Below are positions 1 through 5,342 of a DNA stretch of 5,342 nucleotides, one piece after another. The notes beneath the pieces were generated by a model. It had not been told where the DNA came from. It made no database searches and saw only the letters and a program-made list of their open reading frames with translations. This DNA comes from Alphaproteobacteria bacterium (GTDB taxonomy: Bacteria; Pseudomonadota; Alphaproteobacteria; SP197): assembly GCA_022822575.1 (NCBI GenBank), contig JAJEBJ010000435.1, positions 1-5,342 on the forward strand, read 5' to 3'. Position 1 is the first letter of the stretch. Every line of letters starts with the position of its first letter. Made by a program: the position numbers and the translations under genes.

Positions 1-428
1 GCGCCAAGCTCGTCACCGCAGTCGCCACCGCCGGCGTTCCTCGCGTCACCCTGATCATCGGAGGCTCCTTCGGGGCGGGGAACTATGGCATGTGCGGGCG
101 CGCCTTTTCCCCGAGGTTCCTGTGGATGTGGCCGAACGCACGGATCTCCGTGATGGGAGGCGAGCAGGCGGCCAGCGTTCTTGGCACCGTGCGCCGGGAT
201 GCCATGGAGCGGCGCGGAGAGGATTGGCCGGCAGAGGAGGAAGAGGCCTACAGGAAGACCATCGTTGACCGTTTCGAAGCGGAAGGTCATCCGCTTCATG
301 CCAGCGCCCGGCTGTGGGACGACGGAATCATCGATCCCAGGAAGAGCCGCGAGGTTCTCGCCCTGTCTCTTTCGGCGGCTCTCAACGCGCCGGTCGGCGA
401 GACCCGGTTCGGCCTCTTCCGCATGTAA
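1..428 (+). CDS. liuB: Methylcrotonyl-CoA carboxylase, carboxyltransferase (beta) subunit, C-terminal part
   Basis: This is the 3' end of a gene entering from the left; complete codons start at position 3 and TAA is at 426-428, giving about 142 residues. Family members have roughly 535, so about three quarters is outside the window. The beta subunit moves the carboxyl group from carboxybiotin to 3-methylcrotonyl-CoA, giving 3-methylglutaconyl-CoA in cytoplasmic leucine/isovalerate breakdown. The visible stretch has the glycine-rich carboxyltransferase signature GGSFGAGNYGMCGRAF (fragment residues 20-35), then SPRFLWMWPNARISVMGGEQ, and ends in ETRFGLFRM. All of these closely resemble remembered MCC beta sequences such as human MCCC2. 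An in-frame ATG at 90 is internal and is not the start. The alpha subunit gene follows after 10 bases, which strongly supports the assignment (also named mccB). Geranyl-CoA carboxylase beta (AtuC) is a close relative and cannot be fully excluded without the missing N-terminal part. Confidence 0.93.
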   Translation, partial: AKLVTAVATAGVPRVTLIIGGSFGAGNYGMCGRAFSPRFLWMWPNARISVMGGEQAASVLGTVRRDAMERRGEDWPAEEEEAYRKTIVDRFEAEGHPLHASARLWDDGIIDPRKSREVLALSLSAALNAPVGETRFGLFRM

Positions 429-433
429 GGGGG
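427..433 (+). promoter_or_regulatory. Ribosome binding site deciding the GTG start of the alpha subunit
   Basis: The purine run AAGGGGG overlaps the TAA stop of the beta subunit and ends five bases before GTG at 439. A second purine motif, AGGAG at 435-439, runs into the GTG itself and is too close to act as the usual Shine-Dalgarno sequence. The position supports GTG 439 as the start and suggests that ribosomes finishing the beta subunit re-initiate on the alpha subunit. This is read from sequence only. Confidence 0.45.
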
Positions 434-438
434 CAGGA

Positions 439-2403
439 GTGTTCACCAGGCTTCTCGTGGCCAACCGCGGCGAGATCGCCTGCCGGATCATGAAGACGGC
501 ACGGCGTTTCGGCGTTCATTCCATTGCCGTCTACACCGATCCCGACCGTGGCCAGCGACACGTGGCAGAAGCCGATGAAGCCTGGAGCATCGGCGAAAGG
601 GATGGCTATCTCGACATCGATCGGCTGATCGCTGCTGCCCGCGATTCCGGCGCCGAGGCACTGCATCCGGGCTACGGCTTTCTTTCCGAGAATCCGGCGC
701 TGGCCGAAGCCTGTGAAGGCGCGGGCATCGTCTTCGTCGGTCCTCCCGCAAGAGCCAGCCGCATCATGGGCCTCAAGGATTCCGCCAGGGCCGTCATGGT
801 GGCAGCCGGTGTCCCCGTCTCCGAGGGTCATGCGGAGGAATCGCCGGATGACACCGGCCTTCTCGACCATGCCCTCGACATCGGCTTTCCGGTGATCATC
901 AAGGCGGTTGCCGGTGGCGGCGGGCGTGGATTGCGCCGGGTGGAGAGAGAGGAGGACTTTTCCGAGGCGCTGCTCTCGGCGCGTCGCGAGGCCGAGGCGG
1001 CATTCGGAGACAGGCGGATGCTCGTCGAGCGGTTCATGGCCTCTTCGCGCCACGTGGAGGTCCAGGTGCTGGCGGATTCCCATGGCACGGTTCTTCATCT
1101 TCCCGAACGAGACTGCTCGGTGCAGCGCCGCTGGCAGAAACTCATCGAGGAATCCCCGGCGCCCGGTCTCCCGCCCCGGTTGCGCCAGGCGATGGGGGAG
1201 GCGGCGGTGGCCGCGGCCCGTGCGGTCGACTACCGGGGTGCGGGAACCGTCGAGTTCATCGTCGCCGACGGGTCGTTCTCGTTCCTCGAGATGAACACCC
1301 GCCTGCAGGTGGAGCACCCGGTGACCGAGATGATCACGGACATCGATCTCGTTGAGTGGCAGCTCAGAATCGCGGCCGGGGAAGCACTGACCTGGTGCCA
1401 GGATGCCATCTGCCTTCATGGACATGCCGTCGAGGCACGCCTTTGTGCCGAGGATCCGTCGCGGGATTTCCTGCCATCGACGGGCCGGATCCACCACCTC
1501 AACATGCCCCGGGAGTCGACCCGCCTGAGGATCGATTCAGGCATCCGCGACGGCGTCACGGTGAGCCGTCACTACGATTCCCTCATGGCCAAGCTCATTG
1601 CGCACGGCGATGACCGCGATGAGGCCATCTCCCGCCTCGGCGAGGCCCTGGCATCCGTCAGCATTCTGGGCATCACCACCAACGCCGGGTTTCTTAAACG
1701 TGTCCTCGAGGATCCGGAGTTCCGCGAGGGCGCCGTCGACACCGGGTTTCTCGAGCGGGTCACCCACCAGCCTCAATCCGCGCCCGGGGTTGTCATCGCC
1801 GCTGCCGCCATGCACTTCAGCGGCATCCTCGATCAAGGTCCCACAGGTGATCCCTGGGTGTCGCTGGCGGGCTGGCGCCTGTGGGGCGACGATTCCGGAG
1901 TGATGGAACTTGCCATCGACGGGAGACCGCATGACGTCACCGTCACGGTCCTTGGCAGGGGCCGCTGCCGCATCGGCGATGACGTTGTCGAGGTCATCGA
2001 ACGCTCCGGTGCCGCCCTCACCCTGGAGGCCGGATCGAGGATCCTGCATCTCGACCTCGTGGTGACGGGCGATGACGTTCTTGTCGCCTGGCGGGGATGC
2101 AGCCATGCCGTCAGGCTGCGCCGCCGCCAGGCCGCGGCAGGCGATGCCGCCGGAGCGTCGGGCGACGTGACGGCGCCGCTTCCGGGGACCGTGGCCGCCG
2201 TCAGCATTGCGGAAGGCGACACGTTCCGGCGCGGCGACGTTCTCGTTGTCCTGGAAGCGATGAAGGTGGAGATCGCCATCCGTGCCGAAGGCGCCGGCAC
2301 CGCCAGGGCCGTCACCGTCCAGCCCGGCCAGAGAGTCGAGGAAGGCGCCACGCTGGTGAAGGTTGCGGCTCCGCCGCCTGCCTCCGTCCCTGCTGGCAGG
2401 TAG
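439..2403 (+). CDS. liuD: Methylcrotonyl-CoA carboxylase, biotin carboxylase/biotin carrier (alpha) subunit
   Basis: The 654-residue protein (also named mccA) uses ATP and bicarbonate to carboxylate its own biotin, which then feeds the beta subunit encoded just upstream. The biotin carboxylase part spans about residues 1-445. It begins with the conserved LLVANRGEIACRI (5-17), with ATP-site lysines at K113 (MGLK) and K155 before the glycine-rich loop GGGGRG (159-164). The catalytic stretch EMNTRLQVEHPVTE is at 284-297 and the conserved arginine R334 lies in EARLCAEDP. A middle region, about 450-570, presumably holds the subunit-contact (BT) domain. The C-terminal biotinyl domain carries EAMKVE with biotin-accepting lysine K609, 45 residues from the end. 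GTG 439 is chosen because it keeps the conserved N-terminus and has a ribosome site; the frame stays open upstream only inside the beta gene. Length and domain order fit MCC alpha; propionyl- or geranyl-CoA carboxylase alpha subunits look similar, and the adjacent beta gene decides. Confidence 0.94.
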   Translation: MFTRLLVANRGEIACRIMKTARRFGVHSIAVYTDPDRGQRHVAEADEAWSIGERDGYLDIDRLIAAARDSGAEALHPGYGFLSENPALAEACEGAGIVFVGPPARASRIMGLKDSARAVMVAAGVPVSEGHAEESPDDTGLLDHALDIGFPVIIKAVAGGGGRGLRRVEREEDFSEALLSARREAEAAFGDRRMLVERFMASSRHVEVQVLADSHGTVLHLPERDCSVQRRWQKLIEESPAPGLPPRLRQAMGEAAVAAARAVDYRGAGTVEFIVADGSFSFLEMNTRLQVEHPVTEMITDIDLVEWQLRIAAGEALTWCQDAICLHGHAVEARLCAEDPSRDFLPSTGRIHHLNMPRESTRLRIDSGIRDGVTVSRHYDSLMAKLIAHGDDRDEAISRLGEALASVSILGITTNAGFLKRVLEDPEFREGAVDTGFLERVTHQPQSAPGVVIAAAAMHFSGILDQGPTGDPWVSLAGWRLWGDDSGVMELAIDGRPHDVTVTVLGRGRCRIGDDVVEVIERSGAALTLEAGSRILHLDLVVTGDDVLVAWRGCSHAVRLRRRQAAAGDAAGASGDVTAPLPGTVAAVSIAEGDTFRRGDVLVVLEAMKVEIAIRAEGAGTARAVTVQPGQRVEEGATLVKVAAPPPASVPAGR

Positions 2404-2474
2404 GGTGTACTTCATGCGAACGTACCGGACATCTGTTCGGCCCCTCTGCGCGGCACGGTGGTCGACATTGGCGA

Positions 2475-2496
2475 GGGACGACGTTCCTGTCGTTCC
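2475..2496 (+). other. Hairpin in the gap between the carboxylase and ArsC-like genes
   Basis: GGGACGAC (2475-2482) can pair with GTCGTTCC (2489-2496) across a six-base loop, giving an eight-base-pair stem with one G-U pair. It lies 72 bases after the carboxylase stop and about 85 bases before the ArsC-like start. No run of T follows, so it is not a classical intrinsic terminator; it could be a weak terminator, a processing site, or chance in GC-rich DNA. Elsewhere in the 177-base gap (2404-2580) I see no convincing sigma-70 promoter, operator or repeat. Confidence 0.25.
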
Positions 2497-2580
2497 GGGC
2501 ACGATGACGGTCGAACTGGCGGTCAGGGCGTCACACGATGTCGCCTGCGGACCGCGGCGGGAACGGAGACGAAGCAGGCG

Positions 2581-2949
2581 ATGACGATCACCATCTGGCA
2601 CAATCCGCGCTGCAGCAAGTCGCGGCGCACTCTGGAGATCCTGAATGACCTCGGCCTCAGGCCCAGGGTCGTCGAGTACCTGAAGACACCGCCGCAGCCG
2701 GAGGAGCTGCGCGACGTGCTCCATCGGCTCGCCATGGGACCACGCGACCTGATGCGGACCCGGGAGGCACCCTGGCGCGACCTCGGACTCGACGACGCGG
2801 ATCTCTCCGACGACGTCCTGATCCGGGCCATGCACGAGCATCCCGTGCTGATCGAGCGGCCTGTCGTGATTGCAGGCGACAGGGCGGTTCTCGGACGGCC
2901 GCCGGAACGAGTCCTCGACCTCGTGGGCGATCAGCCGCCGGTGCCGTGA
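2581..2949 (+). CDS. arsC: ArsC/YfgD-type arsenate reductase family protein (glutaredoxin-dependent)
   Basis: This 122-residue thioredoxin-fold protein opens with MTITIWHNPRCSKSRRTL, the hallmark of the glutaredoxin-coupled ArsC family. Classical members reduce arsenate to arsenite in the cytoplasm. Catalytic cysteine C11 and three arginines, R59 (LMRTRE), R93 (ERPVV) and R106 (GRPPE), each sit one position before C12, R60, R94 and R107 of plasmid R773 ArsC as I recall them, so the active site looks complete. HNPRCSKSR, EYLKTP and IGRPPE-like LGRPPE bring it nearest to the E. coli YfgD branch, whose physiological role is uncertain. ATG 2581 is chosen because the cysteine normally sits near residue 11; an in-frame ATG at 2458 would add 41 residues unlike the family. 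The ribosome site is weak (GGAG at 2565-2568, 12 bases upstream). No arsenic regulator, efflux pump or other ars gene is visible. The gene's last 19 bases overlap the end of the convergent hydroxylase gene. Confidence 0.9.
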   Translation: MTITIWHNPRCSKSRRTLEILNDLGLRPRVVEYLKTPPQPEELRDVLHRLAMGPRDLMRTREAPWRDLGLDDADLSDDVLIRAMHEHPVLIERPVVIAGDRAVLGRPPERVLDLVGDQPPVP

Positions 2950-5297
2950 AGTGCCTGCCAGACCCTCAATGGGGTTGCCGGCATATCGAAGCGCGTGATT
3001 CCCCGGGCTGAAAGCGCGTCCAGGACAGCGTTGGTGACAGCGGCGGGCGCGGCGAACGTGCCGACCTCCCCGACTCCCTTGGCGCCGAGCGTATTGACTG
3101 TCGCCCGACAGGCGATGCGTTCGCTGACGAATGACGGGACATTGTCTGCCCGTGGCATCGCGTAGTCCAGGAAACTGCCGGTCAGCAACTGGCCGCTGGC
3201 CGGGTCGTAGCGGATGGCCTCCATCAGAGCCTGGCCGGCTCCCTGGACGATCCCGCCGTGAATCTGACCCTCGACGATCATTGGATTGATCTCGACGCCG
3301 ACATCGTCCACCGCGACATAGCGCTCGAGCGTCACCTCACCCGTCGCCGGATCAATCTCCACTTCGGCAACATGGGCGCCGAACGGCCAGGTAAAATCCG
3401 GAGGATCGTAAAATCCCGCCTCGTCGAGGCCGGGTTCCAGGTCATTTTCGCCGAAACCCGCCGCCTGGTAGGCGGCATGGGCAACGTCGCCGAAGGCGAG
3501 GGAGCGGTCAGTTCCGGCAATGGTGAAGCGGCCGTCCTCCAGTTCGATGTCGTCAGCCGACGCCTCGAGCATCCATGCGGCAATGTCCCGCGCCTTGGCC
3601 GTGACCCTGTCGCAGGCAAGGGCGATCGCCGGACCGCAGACGACCGCCGAGCGCGAGGCGAAGGTGCCCATGCCGCGCTGCACGCGGCGGGTGTCGCCGA
3701 AGACCACCTCGATGGACTCGAAGGGAAGGCCGGTGCGCTCGACCACCAGCTGTGCGAAGGCCGTCTCGTGGCCCTGGCCATGATTGTGGGACCCGACGTA
3801 GAGGGTTGCCGCTCCGGAGGGATGCACCTGCAGGCGCGCACTCTCCCAGTTGCCGACAAGGGCGCCTGCCGCCAGGTTGTCAGCCGAGGAACAGCCGCCG
3901 CAGGCGGCCGCATGAAGTGCCATGCCGAAACCCCTCAGATGCCCCCGGCGTTTCGCCCCGTCACGACGCGCCTGGAATCCGGCCTGGTCCGCTGCCTCGA
4001 GGGCGCGCTGCAGGAGTTTCGGGGCATCGGCGTCCCGCAGCGTCGTGCCGAGTGCCGTGTTGAAGGGCATGTGCCGCGGCTCGATCAGGTTGCGGCGGCG
4101 CAGGTCCGCGGCATCGAGTCCGAGTGTGCGCGCCGCGTGATCGATGATGCGCTCGGTCATGTAGACGGCTTCCGAGCGTCCCGCTCCGCGGTAGGCGTCG
4201 ATGGGCGCCGAATGGGTCAGCACGGCACGCACCCTGACGTGGGCCGAGGAGAAGCGGTAGGGACCGGGAATGGAGTAGGTGCAGTAGATGGTCGGCACTG
4301 CGTGCGCATGCTGGCTGAGATAGGCTCCCATGTTCGCCGTGATCTCGATGTCGAGCGCCAGGAACCTGAAGTCCGCATCGAGGGCCATCCTGACCCGGGC
4401 GACATGATCGCGGGCTCCGGCATCGGCCTGGAAGGCTTCGTTCCTCTCCGAGGTCCAGGCGATGTCGCGTTGCAGCCGGCGCGCTGCCCAGGCGAGCGCG
4501 ATGTCTTCGGGATAGGAATAGGACTTCATGCCGAATCCGCCGCCGACATCCTCGGCCACCACGTCGACCCGTGTTTCCGGCATGGAAAGGGCGGCTGCGA
4601 TGGCCCGCTGCAGTTCATGGGGAAGCTGGTTCGAGACGTGGCAGGTCAGCCGGTCGGTGCCGGCGTCGTAGCGCGCTACGGCGAGCCGCGGCTCCATGGG
4701 CACGGCCGTGATGCGCTGGTTGACGAGGTCGAGGCTCACCTGGTGCGCAGCGCTGTCGAAGGCACGCGCCACCGCCGGGGCATCGCCATTGATCCAGTCA
4801 AGACTGACGTTGGAGGGACAGGCGTCCCACACCGCCGGCGCCCCCGGGGCGGTGGCCTCTTCGAGGGTGGCCGCTGCCGGCATGTCTTCGAAGTCGATGA
4901 TGAGGTTCTCGGCGCCGTCCCGGGCTGCAGCCTCACTGGTGGCAACCACCATGGCGCAGGGCTGGCCGACATAGCGGACCCGTCCGTCAGCCAGCGCATG
5001 CATGGCGGGAAAGAAGGAGGCGCTGCCGTCGGCATTGGGGAGACTCCAGGAAGCCGTCAGGGGAGCGACGCCGTCGGCCTCCATGTCGGCCGCCGTCAGC
5101 ACGGCGACGACGCCTGGCTGGGCCAGCGCACCGTTTTGGTCGGCGATGGTCATCGCGGCATGGGCCAGGGGTGAGCGTACGAAGACGGCGGTGAGAGCGT
5201 CCTCTGGCGGACGATCACCGGTGTAGCGGCCCCGGCCGGTCAGAAATCGCCTGTCTTCCCTGCGCAGACAGGAAGCGCCGATCGAATGGCGTGTCAT
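2931..5297 (-). CDS. Xanthine dehydrogenase/CO dehydrogenase-family molybdopterin-binding large subunit (form II CoxL-like)
   Basis: This 788-residue protein is the molybdenum catalytic subunit of a hydroxylase that normally works with an FAD subunit and a [2Fe-2S] subunit. The N-terminus has RREDRRFLTGRGRYTGD (12-28), followed by the hammerhead domain with RYVGQPCA (108-115). Cofactor-domain motifs follow: PMEPR (200-204), EDVGGGFGMK (249-258), AYRGAGR (368-374), HNHGQGHET (504-512) and GVGEVGT with the expected catalytic glutamate at E744. It ends in the usual ATPLRVWQAL-type tail. CO-oxidising form I CoxL carries AYRCSFR with a copper-binding cysteine; here that position is G371, so true CO dehydrogenase activity is unlikely and the substrate is unknown (an aldehyde, purine or other N-heterocycle are options). 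ATG 5297 matches the family start. A TTG at 5339 would add 14 residues. A frame open from the window edge stops at 5294 inside ATGA, too short to interpret. No partner subunit is in the window. Confidence 0.92.
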   Translation of the reverse strand: MTRHSIGASCLRREDRRFLTGRGRYTGDRPPEDALTAVFVRSPLAHAAMTIADQNGALAQPGVVAVLTAADMEADGVAPLTASWSLPNADGSASFFPAMHALADGRVRYVGQPCAMVVATSEAAARDGAENLIIDFEDMPAAATLEEATAPGAPAVWDACPSNVSLDWINGDAPAVARAFDSAAHQVSLDLVNQRITAVPMEPRLAVARYDAGTDRLTCHVSNQLPHELQRAIAAALSMPETRVDVVAEDVGGGFGMKSYSYPEDIALAWAARRLQRDIAWTSERNEAFQADAGARDHVARVRMALDADFRFLALDIEITANMGAYLSQHAHAVPTIYCTYSIPGPYRFSSAHVRVRAVLTHSAPIDAYRGAGRSEAVYMTERIIDHAARTLGLDAADLRRRNLIEPRHMPFNTALGTTLRDADAPKLLQRALEAADQAGFQARRDGAKRRGHLRGFGMALHAAACGGCSSADNLAAGALVGNWESARLQVHPSGAATLYVGSHNHGQGHETAFAQLVVERTGLPFESIEVVFGDTRRVQRGMGTFASRSAVVCGPAIALACDRVTAKARDIAAWMLEASADDIELEDGRFTIAGTDRSLAFGDVAHAAYQAAGFGENDLEPGLDEAGFYDPPDFTWPFGAHVAEVEIDPATGEVTLERYVAVDDVGVEINPMIVEGQIHGGIVQGAGQALMEAIRYDPASGQLLTGSFLDYAMPRADNVPSFVSERIACRATVNTLGAKGVGEVGTFAAPAAVTNAVLDALSARGITRFDMPATPLRVWQALHGTGG

Positions 5298-5342
5298 GGT
5301 CCATCCCACATAGCGCGCCAGGATGACAAAGGAAACCAAATC

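Noticed and set aside
181..438. Upstream extension of the carboxylase alpha frame
   Set aside because: These 86 codons overlap the real beta-subunit coding sequence in another frame and would precede the conserved N-terminal LLVANRGEIACR, which normally sits at the protein start.
382..1497. A 371-codon open frame on the - strand opposite the start of the carboxylase alpha gene
   Set aside because: It is antisense to the biotin carboxylase domain, has no recognisable motif and low-complexity Arg/Gly-rich content, so it is a shadow of the real gene.
1685..1751. Ten-base direct repeat CCGGGTTTCT at 1685-1694 and 1742-1751
   Set aside because: Both copies are in frame and encode conserved GFL residues of the carboxylase (NAGFL and DTGFL), so protein constraint explains them.
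2458..2580. N-terminal extension of the ArsC-like protein from an ATG at 2458
   Set aside because: The family has its catalytic cysteine near residue 11. The extra 41 residues do not look like the family and would bury the first beta strand.
1537..2841. A 434-codon open frame on the - strand covering the carboxylase end, the gap and most of the ArsC-like gene
   Set aside because: It crosses two well-supported + strand genes and shows no domain; it is explained by GC-rich codon bias.
3258..5174. A 638-codon open frame on the + strand opposite the hydroxylase gene
   Set aside because: It lies wholly antisense to a gene with clear family motifs throughout. Its translation matches no family I know, and long antisense frames are expected opposite GC-rich genes.
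5298..5342. Promoter for the hydroxylase gene: TTTCCT and TATGTG with 17-base spacing on the - strand
   Set aside because: Each hexamer matches only three of six consensus bases and the start point would fall almost at the ATG. The segment is somewhat AT-richer but too short to judge.

Overview
The window is GC-rich (roughly two-thirds G+C by eye) bacterial DNA with dense, protein-coding gene packing. It carries acyl-CoA carboxylase genes of leucine catabolism beside a molybdenum hydroxylase of the CoxL/xanthine dehydrogenase family. That gene content and base composition suggest an aerobic proteobacterium, probably an alphaproteobacterium. The taxonomic call is an inference; nothing here is diagnostic (no rRNA, tRNA or lineage-specific marker).

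Layout: (i) positions 1-428 (+) are the last ~142 codons of the carboxyltransferase (beta) subunit of methylcrotonyl-CoA carboxylase, cut by the window edge. (ii) Ten bases later, at 439-2403 (+), lies the biotin carboxylase/biotin carrier (alpha) subunit of the same enzyme, starting at GTG. (iii) 2404-2580 is a 177-base gap holding a modest hairpin and a doubtful arginine-rich small ORF. (iv) 2581-2949 (+) encodes a complete ArsC/YfgD-type arsenate-reductase-family protein. (v) 2931-5297 (-) encodes a complete molybdopterin-binding large subunit of the xanthine dehydrogenase/CO dehydrogenase family. It converges on the ArsC gene, and the two 3' ends overlap by 19 bases.

The first two genes form one functional unit. 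The alpha subunit charges biotin with CO2 and the beta subunit passes the carboxyl group to 3-methylcrotonyl-CoA, in leucine/isovalerate degradation. The ArsC-like gene is on the same strand and may be read through from the carboxylase operon, but has no evident functional link to it. The molybdenum hydroxylase belongs to a separate transcription unit entering from the right. Its FAD and [2Fe-2S] partner subunits are not in the window, and its active-site loop reads AYRGAGR rather than the AYRCSFR of true CO dehydrogenases, so its substrate is unknown.

I found no mobile element, CRISPR array, RNA gene or evidently novel system. The points worth a second look are the unknown substrate of the hydroxylase, the overlapping convergent 3' ends, and the small ORF and hairpin in the only intergenic gap.
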